Origin: Burkholderia sp. D-99 | Lineage (GTDB): Bacteria; Pseudomonadota; Gammaproteobacteria; Burkholderiales; Burkholderiaceae | Assembly: GCF_011605345.1 (NCBI RefSeq) | Contig: NZ_JAAOXM010000001.1 | Coordinates: forward strand, 558,001 to 622,000 | Length of the DNA stretch: 64,000 nt | Direction of reading: 5' to 3' | Part shown: positions 45,052-53,451 of the stretch, one piece after another | Position numbering within the stretch: the stretch's first letter is position 1 | Layout of the letters: every line of letters begins with the position of its first letter | The notes under the pieces: model-generated | Databases searched by the model: none | Seen by the model: only the letters and a program-made list of their open reading frames with translations | Told to the model about the DNA's origin: nothing | Translations under genes and position numbers: made by a program

Positions 45052-46548
45052 ATGTCATCCGACTATTCCCTGACTCACCCCCTGAACACCCGCGACGTGC
45101 ATCGCTGGGATGCCGAACACGATGTCGTGATCGTCGGCTTCGGCGCGGCCGGCGCCTGTGCGGCGATCGAAGCCGCGAGCGCCGGCGCCGACACGCTGAT
45201 CGTCGAGCGTGCATCGAGCTACGGCGGCACGAGCGCGCTGTCGGGCGGCGAGATCTACCTCGGCGGCAGCGGCGGCACGCCCGCGCAGCGGCAGGCCGGC
45301 TTTACCGACGACACCGAGGATCTGTACCGCTACCTGATGCTGGCCGGCGGCCGCGACGCCGACGACGCGAAGGTGCGGCTCTACGCGAACGAAAGCCTCG
45401 CGCATCACGACTGGCTCGTCGCGCAGGGCCTCACGTACAAGAACACGTTCATTGACGAGCGGATCGTCGAACCGGAGACCGACGATTGCCTGATCTGGTC
45501 GGGCAGCGAGGAAGCCTGGCCGTTCAGCGAGGCCGCGAAGCCGTGCCCGCGCGGGCACACGCCGCAATGGCCGGGCTGGGGCGGTGGGCAGATGCTGATG
45601 CGCGTGCTGGCCGAACGCGTGGCGGCGCTCGGCGTCGCGACGCGCTACGACACGCGCGCGCTCGCATTGATCGTCGACGACGGCGGCGCGGTGTGCGGCG
45701 TCGTGCTGCGCGCGTATGGCGAGACGGCATTCGTGCGTGCGCGTCGCGCGGTGATCCTGTGCGCGGGCGGCTTCGCGATGAATCGCGACATGGTGCGCCG
45801 GCATGCGCCGCAGTTCCTGCGCTCGGATGAACCGATCGGCAGCCCCGGCGACGACGGCTCGGGCATCCTGCTCGGCCAGAGCGCGGGCGGCGCGGCGATC
45901 CACATGGACCAGGGCTTCGTCAGCCTGCCGTTCTACGCGCCGGAATCGCTGATCAGGGGGATCTTCGTGAACGCGCGCGGCCAGCGCTTCATCAACGAGG
46001 ACGGCTATCACGGCCGCACGGGCCATCACGCGTTTCACCAGGCCGACGACCGCATCTACCTGCTCGTCGACCAGGCGACGTACCGGGAGCCGCCCGCGAT
46101 CGCGCGGATCGGCATCGCGGCGGCCGGCGAGACGTGGGAGGAAGTCGAACGTGACCTGCAGATGCCGGCCGGCACGCTGACGGCGACCGTCGACGTCTAC
46201 AACCGCCATGCGGCCGAAGGCGCCGATCCGCTGTTCCACAAGGCGAAGAAATGGCTGCAGCCGCTGATCGAGCCGCCGTTCGTCGCGCTCGATTGCCGGA
46301 TCGACTACGCGTTCTATCCGCACTTCACGCTCGGCGGGCTCGACACGCTGCCGACCGGGCAGGTGGTCGACGCGGCGCGTGCGCCGGTGACGGGGCTCTA
46401 TGCGGCCGGCCGCACGAGCTGCGGGCTGCCGCGCTGGGGCGCCGGGTACAGCTCGGGGCTGTCGCTGGCCGACGCGACGTTCTTCGGCCGGCAGGCCGGC
46501 CGTCACGCCGCGCGGGCGGGGTGTGAGGCACTGCGCAGTGCCGCGTAG
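45052..46548 (+). CDS. FAD-binding dehydrogenase of the 3-ketosteroid dehydrogenase/fumarate reductase class
   Basis: A 498-residue flavoprotein. DVVIVGFGAAGACAAIEAAS (from about residue 25) is the FAD Rossmann motif; SSYGGTSALSGGEIYLGG follows the pattern of ketosteroid delta-1-dehydrogenases and UrdA-like enzymes. The C-terminal GLYAAGRTSCGLPRWGAGYSSG segment binds the flavin. The ATG at 45052 gives a normal N-terminus; the frame is open upstream to 44917. Likely action: dehydrogenation next to a ketone on a ring, or reduction of an enoate. It may feed electrons to a quinone or ETF-like acceptor. Confidence 0.88.
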   Translation: MSSDYSLTHPLNTRDVHRWDAEHDVVIVGFGAAGACAAIEAASAGADTLIVERASSYGGTSALSGGEIYLGGSGGTPAQRQAGFTDDTEDLYRYLMLAGGRDADDAKVRLYANESLAHHDWLVAQGLTYKNTFIDERIVEPETDDCLIWSGSEEAWPFSEAAKPCPRGHTPQWPGWGGGQMLMRVLAERVAALGVATRYDTRALALIVDDGGAVCGVVLRAYGETAFVRARRAVILCAGGFAMNRDMVRRHAPQFLRSDEPIGSPGDDGSGILLGQSAGGAAIHMDQGFVSLPFYAPESLIRGIFVNARGQRFINEDGYHGRTGHHAFHQADDRIYLLVDQATYREPPAIARIGIAAAGETWEEVERDLQMPAGTLTATVDVYNRHAAEGADPLFHKAKKWLQPLIEPPFVALDCRIDYAFYPHFTLGGLDTLPTGQVVDAARAPVTGLYAAGRTSCGLPRWGAGYSSGLSLADATFFGRQAGRHAARAGCEALRSAA

Positions 46549-46572
46549 CGTAGCGTTGGCAGGATGGAAATG

Positions 46573-46614
46573 AACGACGCCCCGGGCAATCGCATTGCCC
46601 GGGGCGCCGTCGTT
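46573..46614. terminator. Hairpin terminator after the flavoprotein gene
   Basis: A 12-bp perfect stem GCCCCGGGCAAT / ATTGCCCGGGGC with a 3-base loop (46579-46605), extended by AACGAC / GTCGTT outside a 3-base bulge, and followed by TTTC. It lies 25 bp after the stop codon and may serve both convergent genes. Confidence 0.8.
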
Positions 46615-46616
46615 TC

Positions 46617-46680
46617 AAGCGGCCAAGCGGCCAAGCGGCCAAGCAGCCAAGCAGCCAAGCAGCCAAGCAGCCAAGTGACC
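46617..46680. repeat. Octamer tandem array, 8 copies (AAGCRGCC)
   Basis: Eight head-to-tail 8-bp units: AAGCGGCC three times, AAGCAGCC four times and a last degenerate AAGTGACC. The array begins two bases after the terminator stem and ends 43 bp before the stop of the convergent acid phosphatase gene. Non-coding, and of a type prone to copy-number change. Confidence 0.95.
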
Positions 46681-46723
46681 GAGCCGGCCACCCAGGTAAC
46701 CGACCAACCAGGCCCGCCCGCCG

Positions 46724-48397
46724 TCAGCCCAGGTCGAGCGCGTTCGTGAGATCGCCCGGCGGCGTCGCGCCGCGCGCGGCGAACGCCTTGTTGCGCGCGG
46801 CCACGCCGTCGAGCGGCGCGAGCCCGTGCACGCGGCTGATGAAGCGCAGGATCGAGTTCGTGTCGTACAGCGTGTGATCGACGAAACCCTTCTTCGCGAA
46901 CGGCGAGATCACGAGCGCCGGAATCCGTGAACCGGGGCCCCAGCGGTCGCCAACCGGCGGCGCGACGTGATCCCACCAGCCGCCGTTCTCGTCGTGCGTC
47001 ATCACGATCACGGTGTTGTCCCATTGCGGCCCGCGCCGGATATGTTCGATCACGGTCGCGATGTGACGGTCGCCCGATTCGATGTCCGCGTAGCCCGCAT
47101 GCATGTTCAGGTTGCCCTGCGGCTTGTAGAACGTGACGGCCGGCAGGCGGCCCGCGTCGATGTCCGCGATGAAGTGGTTCGTCGAAGGCTCGTCGCCGAG
47201 CCCTGCGTCGCGCAGGTGCTTGCTGCGCGCGTCGGTGCCCGGCGCATAGTTCACGAAGTAGTTGAACGGCTGGTGGTGGTACTGGAAATCGGGCACGGTA
47301 CCCGTGTCACGATGCTCGAGCGCGTACTGCCACGCGCCGCTGTACCACGCCCAGTCGACGTTTTTCTCCGACAGGCGGTCGCCGATCGTCGCATAGCCCT
47401 GCGGCGGCATCACGCGATGGTCGTCCGGATCGGCATACGCGGCGTTGCCCGGGTCGGGCGGCGGCACGTAGCTCGGCTGGTACGGCGGCGCCATCGTGTT
47501 CACGCCGTAGCCGTCGGGCGTCAGCGGGCCGTCGCCTGCGAACTTCGGCGGACCGTCGAGCGCGGACGCGGGCGAATCGTCGGCGAGCTTCAGGCGCGTG
47601 CCGGCCGGATCGTTGCCTTCGACCTTCGACAGCAGCTTGGCCGCGTGCGGATGCTTGTGTGCGTCCGGATACATCGGCGGCTGCGCGGAGATCAGGAACA
47701 TGTGGTTCATCCACGACCCGCCGAAAGCCGCCATGAAGAAGTTGTCGCACAGCGTGTATTGCCGCGCGAGATTCCACAGCCGCAGCGTGTCGGCCGAATT
47801 GCGGTAGTGGCCCATCACGAGGCCGCCCGAATCGGCCCACGCGGCGAACTGGTCGTTGCGGCCGCCCGCGATCTGCATCTGGTTCTGGTAGAAGCGGTGC
47901 CACAGGTCGCGCGTGATCACGCCGTTCGGCAGCGGCTTGCCCTGCGCGTCCGTGATCCGGAACGGCGCGTTCGGCAGCTTGTCGATGTCGCGCTCGGCGA
48001 TCGCGTAGCGCTTGCCCTCCACTTCCTGCGCCTGCGGCACGAGCCCGCCCCAGATCTTCGGCAGCACGGGCAGCGGCGTCTTGCCGTCGCGATCGAGCTG
48101 CTGCGCGTGCTCGGGCCGCACCTCGCTCAGCGGATGTTGCACGCCGGGGAAATCGCCGTACAGGTTCGCGAAGCTGCGGTTTTCCGCATAGATCACGACG
48201 ATGTGGCGCACGCGCTGGCGCAGCGCTTCGTCGATGCGCAGGTCGGCGGCGGAACGCGGCGCGCTGCCCGCCGTGGTTTCACAGCCGCTGAGTGCGACAC
48301 CCGCACCGAGCGCGGCGAGGCCGCCGAGCACGCGGCGGCGGTCGGGGTCGGCGGGAAGGTCGTCGGGGCGATCGGGGCGATCGGGGGTGTCGTTCAC
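46724..48397 (-). CDS. Tat-exported acid phosphatase / phosphoesterase (AcpA-PLC family)
   Basis: A 557-residue protein of the phospholipase C/acid phosphatase superfamily. The N-terminus has a twin-arginine signal (DPDRRRVLGGLAALGAG) with a possible lipobox, LSGC. HIVVIYAENRSFANLYGDFPG carries the family metal and nucleophile residues. The C-terminal metal site is VMTHDENGGWWDHVAPP. The start is taken as the GTG at 48395-48397 because GAGGAACC lies at ribosome-site distance. Family members release phosphate from organic esters in the periplasm. A Pho-box-like repeat upstream suggests control by phosphate starvation. Confidence 0.9.
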   Translation of the reverse strand: MNDTPDRPDRPDDLPADPDRRRVLGGLAALGAGVALSGCETTAGSAPRSAADLRIDEALRQRVRHIVVIYAENRSFANLYGDFPGVQHPLSEVRPEHAQQLDRDGKTPLPVLPKIWGGLVPQAQEVEGKRYAIAERDIDKLPNAPFRITDAQGKPLPNGVITRDLWHRFYQNQMQIAGGRNDQFAAWADSGGLVMGHYRNSADTLRLWNLARQYTLCDNFFMAAFGGSWMNHMFLISAQPPMYPDAHKHPHAAKLLSKVEGNDPAGTRLKLADDSPASALDGPPKFAGDGPLTPDGYGVNTMAPPYQPSYVPPPDPGNAAYADPDDHRVMPPQGYATIGDRLSEKNVDWAWYSGAWQYALEHRDTGTVPDFQYHHQPFNYFVNYAPGTDARSKHLRDAGLGDEPSTNHFIADIDAGRLPAVTFYKPQGNLNMHAGYADIESGDRHIATVIEHIRRGPQWDNTVIVMTHDENGGWWDHVAPPVGDRWGPGSRIPALVISPFAKKGFVDHTLYDTNSILRFISRVHGLAPLDGVAARNKAFAARGATPPGDLTNALDLG

Positions 48398-48877
48398 GTC
48401 GTGGGTTCCTCGAATGGGCGGATGGACGGGGCGTGATGCGCTGCGGTGCCGCACAGGCTGCCGTGCCGCAGGAGCGAAAGCAACGGCCCGTGTTGCGTAT
48501 CGGCGGGCGCGATGCGTCTGTCACAAAAATGTCACGAACGCGACTATAACGCGGCAACGGGGGCGGATGAAAGGTGTTTGTCGGACGATTCGAGTCGCGC
48601 CGAGGGCGATGCGCGACGCTCGCGCGCGAACTAGACTGGATTCAGGGGCGGCGCGTGTCAGCGTGCCGCCCGGGCGAGGATTGCCCGGCGGCGCCGGCCG
48701 ACGGCGTCGTCGCGGCGCCATTGATGCGACGAAACGAGGCGATGAAGCGAGGCGACGATGGCACGCATGAATGCCGTTTCCGCATGGCTGCCGATGCCGC
48801 GCGCCGATTGCGCGCGTATCCGCGCACGTCCGCCGTGCCGCGCAGCGTAGCGTCGTGCGCACGTCCGGCCCGATGCC
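48398..48877. other. Divergent intergenic region, 480 bp
   Basis: Lies between the acid phosphatase (leftward) and the FtsH-like protease (rightward) and contains the Pho-box-like repeat at 48518-48535, with a TATAAC hexamer at 48545-48550 that could be a -10 element for rightward transcription. No protein gene is supported. Confidence 0.5.
48518..48535 (+). promoter_or_regulatory. Pho-box-like direct repeat
   Basis: Two 7-bp repeats CTGTCAC and ATGTCAC separated by AAAA, matching the known PhoB site pattern (CTGTCAT-N4-CTGTCAC) with one or two changes. The repeats are 11 bp apart, one DNA turn. It is 120 bp upstream of the acid phosphatase gene. On the plus strand a TATAAC lies nine bases beyond it, so orientation fits rightward transcription too. 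Confidence 0.6.
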
Positions 48878-50854
48878 ATGGACAAGAAATTCGACTACCC
48901 GGGATTGCTGATCGCGGCGGGCTTCTTCGTGCTGTTCGCCGCGCAGTTGCTGATGTTGCGCCCGACGTCGGCGTCGATCGCGTACAGCGATTTCCACCAG
49001 CTCGTCGCCGCCCGGCTTGTCGATGATCTCGAAGTCGGCCCCGCATCGATCACGGGCACGCTGAAGATGCCGCAGGCCGGCACGAAGCTGCCGGCGTCCG
49101 AAGCCGCGGCCGTGCAGCAGGCCGGTGCGCCGTGGCGGTTCACGACCAACCGCGTGACCGACGAACACCTGACCGACACACTGACCGCCGCCGGCATCCG
49201 CTATCACGGCGCGCCCGACACGAGCTGGATCGCATCGCTCGCATCGTGGCTGCTGCCGCTCGTGCTGTTCGTGTTCATCTGGAACATGATGTTGCGCAGG
49301 CGCGGCGGGCTGCAGGATTTCACCGGGATGGGCAAGAGCCGCGCGCGCGTGTACGTGCAGCAGGAAACCGGCATCACGTTCGACGATATCGCGGGCATCG
49401 ACGAGGCAAAGGCCGAGCTGCAGCAGCTCGTCGCGTTCCTGCGCAACCCCGACCGCTACCAGCGGCTCGGCGGCAAGATCCCGAAGGGCGTGCTCGTCGT
49501 CGGCGCGCCGGGCACAGGCAAGACGCTGCTCGCGCGCGCGGTGGCCGGCGAGGCGGCCGTGCCGTTCTTCTCGATCAGCGGTTCGGCGTTCGTCGAGATG
49601 TTCGTCGGCGTCGGCGCGGCGCGCGTGCGCGACCTGTTCGAGCAGGCGCAGCAGAAGGCGCCGTGCATCGTATTCGTCGACGAGCTCGATGCGCTCGGCA
49701 AGGTGCGCGGCGTCGGCCCGATGTCGGGCAACGACGAACGCGAGCAGACGCTCAACCAGTTGCTCGTCGAGATGGATGGCTTCCAGGCCGGCTCCGGCGT
49801 GATCATCATGGCGGCGACGAACCGTCCCGAGATTCTCGATCCCGCGCTGCTGCGGCCGGGCCGCTTCGATCGCCACATCGCGATCGACCGGCCCGACGTG
49901 ACCGGCCGCCGGCAGATCCTCGGCGTGCACGTGAAGCGCGTGAAGCTCGCGGCCGACGTCGATCTCGGCGAACTCGCGTCGCGCACGCCGGGCTTCGTCG
50001 GCGCGGATCTCGCGAACGTCGTCAACGAGGCCGCGCTGCATGCGGCCGAACTCGGCAAGCCGGCGATCGGCATGGCCGATTTCGACGAGGCGATCGATCG
50101 CGCGCTGACGGGCCTCGAGCGCAAGAGCCGCGTGATGAACGCGCAGGAGAAGCTGACCATCGCGTATCACGAAGCCGGCCATGCACTCGTCGCGGAAAGC
50201 CGCGCACATTGCGATCCGGTGAAGAAGGTGTCGATCATTCCGCGCGGCGTGGCCGCGCTCGGCTATACGCAGCAGGTGCCGACCGAGGATCGCTACGTGT
50301 TGCGCAGGAGCGAGCTGCTCGACCGGATCGATGCACTGCTCGGCGGCCGGGTTGCCGAAGAACTCGTGTTCGGCGACGTGTCGACGGGCGCGCAGAACGA
50401 TCTCGAACGCGCGACCGCGATGGCGCGCCACATGGTCATGCAGTACGGGATGAGCGAGAAGATCGGGCTCGCGACGTTCGACGACGGCGATGCGCGCCAG
50501 GGCATCCCCGGCGCATGGCATGCGGGTGAAGGGCGCTGCAGCGAGCACACCGCACGGATGATCGACGACGAGGTGCGCACGCTGCTGACCGACGCGCATG
50601 CGCGGGTCGCGATGACGCTCGGCGAACGCCGCGATGCGCTCGAACGCATCGCGCGCCGGCTGCTGCAATGCGAGGTGCTCGAACGCGACGCGCTGCAGGC
50701 GCTGATCGACGGGCGCGTCGAAACGTCGTCCGCAGCGCCGGCGGCGCCGGACGACGAAGCCGGTGCACGCGGCGGCGCGATCGAAACGGAGCACGCGTCT
50801 GCGGTCGAGCGCGATTTCGTCGCGTACGGGCCGCCACGCGAACCCGAGCGCTGA
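48878..50854 (+). CDS. FtsH-like membrane AAA+ metalloprotease (second-type)
   Basis: A 658-residue protease. Two membrane helices (about residues 8-27 and 122-139) flank a periplasmic domain. The AAA+ domain has Walker A GAPGTGKT at 209-216, the pore loop [10 protein letters not shown], Walker B FVDELDAL and the second-region [10 protein letters not shown]. The zinc site is HEAGH at 431-435. The DELDALGK sequence and the non-essential-looking C-terminus ([14 protein letters not shown] tail with no conserved end) differ from the housekeeping FtsH (DEIDAVGR), so it is a paralogue. Other Gram-negatives keep such a second FtsH for stress protein quality control. Confidence 0.93.
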   Translation: MDKKFDYPGLLIAAGFFVLFAAQLLMLRPTSASIAYSDFHQLVAARLVDDLEVGPASITGTLKMPQAGTKLPASEAAAVQQAGAPWRFTTNRVTDEHLTDTLTAAGIRYHGAPDTSWIASLASWLLPLVLFVFIWNMMLRRRGGLQDFTGMGKSRARVYVQQETGITFDDIAGIDEAKAELQQLVAFLRNPDRYQRLGGKIPKGVLVVGAPGTGKTLLARAVAGEAAVPFFSISGSAFVEMFVGVGAARVRDLFEQAQQKAPCIVFVDELDALGKVRGVGPMSGNDEREQTLNQLLVEMDGFQAGSGVIIMAATNRPEILDPALLRPGRFDRHIAIDRPDVTGRRQILGVHVKRVKLAADVDLGELASRTPGFVGADLANVVNEAALHAAELGKPAIGMADFDEAIDRALTGLERKSRVMNAQEKLTIAYHEAGHALVAESRAHCDPVKKVSIIPRGVAALGYTQQVPTEDRYVLRRSELLDRIDALLGGRVAEELVFGDVSTGAQNDLERATAMARHMVMQYGMSEKIGLATFDDGDARQGIPGAWHAGEGRCSEHTARMIDDEVRTLLTDAHARVAMTLGERRDALERIARRLLQCEVLERDALQALIDGRVETSSAAPAAPDDEAGARGGAIETEHASAVERDFVAYGPPREPER

Positions 50855-50937
50855 AGGTGCCGCGAACCTGCGAGCCGCGCGCGTCGATGCGACTGCGTGC
50901 CGGCATTCCTTTCCCCGTTGATCTCCGCGGAGTCGCC

Positions 50938-51405
50938 ATGAGCGAGGCGCACGTATCGGTCGATGTCGCGCAGCAGGCGCGTTTCTGTTTCGAAGTGGCA
51001 TTTGCCGGCACGACGCTGTCGCCGGTGCTCACCGACGAGCCGCCGCCGCTCGGCGACGGACGCGGGCCGAACCCGATCCGGTTGCTGGCCGCGGCAGTCG
51101 CGACCTGTCTCGCGGCGAGCCTGCTGTTCGCACTGGAAAAGCAGCATGTCGATCCGCAGCCGATTGCCGCGCACATCGATGTCGACATGGTGCAGAACGA
51201 AGCAGGCAGGGTGCGCGTGGGCGCGATGTCGGTACGACTGTCGATCGGCAAGACGTGGGCCGATCTCGCGGCGGCGACGCGCGTGCTCGATCAGTTCGAT
51301 GCGTATTGCGTGCTGACGGAGAGCCTGCGCGAAGGCATTCCGGTGTCGGTCGACCTGTGCGACGTAAGCGGCGCGGCGCTCGAATACGCGACGACGAACG
51401 CGTGA
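50938..51405 (+). CDS. OsmC/Ohr family protein
   Basis: A 155-residue OsmC-type peroxidase-like protein. Both reactive cysteine regions are seen: AVATCLAASLLFALEKQ (about Cys61) and FDAYCVLTESLREGIPV (about Cys123). OsmC and Ohr reduce organic hydroperoxides through such a pair. A GCGGAG ribosome site precedes the ATG at 50938; the frame is open further upstream but through the ftsH gene. It lies 83 bp after the protease gene on the same strand, so co-transcription is likely, which adds weight to a stress role. Confidence 0.9.
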   Translation: MSEAHVSVDVAQQARFCFEVAFAGTTLSPVLTDEPPPLGDGRGPNPIRLLAAAVATCLAASLLFALEKQHVDPQPIAAHIDVDMVQNEAGRVRVGAMSVRLSIGKTWADLAAATRVLDQFDAYCVLTESLREGIPVSVDLCDVSGAALEYATTNA

Positions 51406-51412
51406 GCGCGCG

Positions 51413-52819
51413 TCAGGATTCGGTCGCGGCCGCGACTTCCGCCGCTTCGGCGAGCGCGTCGAGAAAGCGCGTGCGCCACCAGTGCACGTCGGTCTTGCGC
51501 ACGATCGCCATCAGCGCCGCATGACGCTGGCGGCGTTCTTCGAGCGGCATCGTGAGCGCGCGCTGGATCGCCTGCGCCGTGCCTTGTGTGTCGTACGGAT
51601 TGACGAGCAGTGCTGACTTCAGCTGCTCGGCCGCGCCGGCGAAACGTGACAGCACGAGCACGCCCGGATCGGCTGCGTCCTGCGCGGCGAGAAATTCCTT
51701 CGCGACGAGGTTCATCCCGTCGCGCAGCGGCGTGACGAGCGCGACGCGGCTCGCACGATAGAGGCCCGGCAAGCGCTTGCGCGCAACGGTGCGGTGAATG
51801 TAGCGCATCGGCATCCATTCGAGTTCGCCGTAGTCGCCGTTGATCGCGCCGCACAGGCTGTCCATCTCGCGCCGCAGGTCGTCGTATGCGCCGAGATCCT
51901 CGCGGCTCGGCGCGGCGATCTGGATCAGCGTCGCACGGTCGCGGTTCTCCGGATATTGCTCGAGCAACTGGCGGAACGCATGCACGCGCTGCGGCAGCCC
52001 CTTCGTGTAGTCGAGCCGGTCGACCCCGACCAGGAGCTGACGCCGCGAATACTCGTCGCGCATCCGTTCGAACATGTCGAGCCCTTCGCGATCGCGCGCG
52101 AGCGATTCGAACTCGTCGACGTTGATGCCGATCGGGAAGGCGCCGGCCGACAACGTGCGGCCGAACGCGCGCAGGCGGCCGTCGGGCAGCCGCGCGGCAC
52201 CGGCTTCCGCTTCGACGTAATGCTCGAAGTGGAGAAGATCCGACTCGGTCTGGAAGCCGACGAGATCGTAGGCGAACAGCGAGCGCATCAGCCATTCGTG
52301 TTCCGGGATCGCGGCCATGATCGGCGGCGGCGGCATCGGGATGTGCAGGAAGAAACCGATCGGATTCGTACAGCCCATCGCGCGCAACTCGGCGGCGAGC
52401 GGAATCAGCTGGTAGTCGTGGACCCAGATGGTGTCGTCGGGCCGCAACAGCGTGCGCAGCTTGCGCGCGAACAACTGGTTCACGCGCCGGTAGCCGTCGG
52501 CGAAGCGACGGTCGAACTGCGCGAGATCGAGCCGGTAGTGAAACACCGGCCACAGCACGTTGTTCGAATAACCGAGGTAGTAAGCGTCGTAATCCTGCGG
52601 GTCGAGATCGATCGTCGCGAGCTGGATGCCGCCGACGTTCTGGATCTGCACCTCGTCGCCATGCGTGGGCTGATCGTCGTCGCCGCGCAGCCTCCCGCTC
52701 CAGCCGAACCAGACGCCGCCGGATTCCTGCAGGCTGTCTTTCACGGCAACGGCGAGCCCGCCGGCCGCGGCTTTACGGGGATCTGCAATGCGATTGGATA
52801 CGACGACGAGTCGGCTCAC
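51413..52819 (-). CDS. otsA: Trehalose-6-phosphate synthase
   Basis: Family-20 glycosyltransferase of 468 residues: UDP-glucose + glucose 6-phosphate to trehalose 6-phosphate. N-terminal VVVSNRIADP and GGLAVAVKDSLQESGGVWFGWSG, WVHDYQLIPL with the catalytic region, FFLHIPMPPPPIM, and VGVDRLDYTKGLPQRV for the nucleotide sugar are all OtsA hallmarks. The start is a GTG at 52817-52819 with AGGAGAG before it. No otsB is adjacent. Trehalose protects against osmotic and desiccation stress, in keeping with the OsmC and FtsH neighbours. Convergent with the OsmC gene. Confidence 0.96.
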   Translation of the reverse strand: MSRLVVVSNRIADPRKAAAGGLAVAVKDSLQESGGVWFGWSGRLRGDDDQPTHGDEVQIQNVGGIQLATIDLDPQDYDAYYLGYSNNVLWPVFHYRLDLAQFDRRFADGYRRVNQLFARKLRTLLRPDDTIWVHDYQLIPLAAELRAMGCTNPIGFFLHIPMPPPPIMAAIPEHEWLMRSLFAYDLVGFQTESDLLHFEHYVEAEAGAARLPDGRLRAFGRTLSAGAFPIGINVDEFESLARDREGLDMFERMRDEYSRRQLLVGVDRLDYTKGLPQRVHAFRQLLEQYPENRDRATLIQIAAPSREDLGAYDDLRREMDSLCGAINGDYGELEWMPMRYIHRTVARKRLPGLYRASRVALVTPLRDGMNLVAKEFLAAQDAADPGVLVLSRFAGAAEQLKSALLVNPYDTQGTAQAIQRALTMPLEERRQRHAALMAIVRKTDVHWWRTRFLDALAEAAEVAAATES

Positions 52820-53451
52820 TAGCTCTCCTGACGATTGTTGGGGGAAAGGTTCGTGCGGCCGTGGCGCGAGAAGCAGACGCCGCCATCGGCACGCGATGTG
52901 CGAAGCGATGGGGCCGCAATGCGATCGGACGGGAGTCAGGGCACGCGATTCGCCGTCCGAACGGGGAGTGCTTTTTTAAGCATACTCGTCATTCGTTCGT
53001 TTTAAAAGTCTGCATCGGCGGGCGATGCGCGTGCGAATGCAGCGTGATCTCCATGTCGTCGGTGTGGCAACGCACGATACATGGCCGGGATCGAAACTTG
53101 CGCGACGCTGCAAACGCAGCATGCGCCATGCCATGAGGAGGACCGCGCATCGCACGCGATCGTCCGTGACGATGCGCATTTCGGACACGCGCGCGATGCC
53201 ATGCCGGTCGGTAGAACCGACCTTCGATGATGCGGCTATGCCGATGCGCGAGCTACCCGCACGCGTGCCGCGCACGCGCGACGCGAATCGGGGAAGCGCG
53301 ACGTCGCGCGTGCGAACCGGCAGCGCCCGACGGCGACGATGCACAACCGCACCGCATCCCGCATGCGGCCGCGCATCGCGCGGTACGCGCAAGCGTGACG
53401 CAGGCAGACCGGCGAGACAGCGTGCGCACCGTCGTCTCCTTGCGGTATCCG
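52820..53451. other. Gene-free region of 632 bp upstream of otsA
   Basis: No gene is supported, although frames are open. An AT-rich patch at 52970-53010 (TTTTTTAAGCATACTCG and GTTTTAAAAG) is a plausible promoter for otsA, far (150-190 bp) from its start. The stretch is otherwise GC-rich and without obvious repeats. Confidence 0.45.

Noticed and set aside
48521..51001. Very long minus-strand frame (826 codons) antisense to the FtsH gene
   Set aside because: A shadow of the strongly coding plus strand at high GC; the FtsH motifs are on the plus strand.
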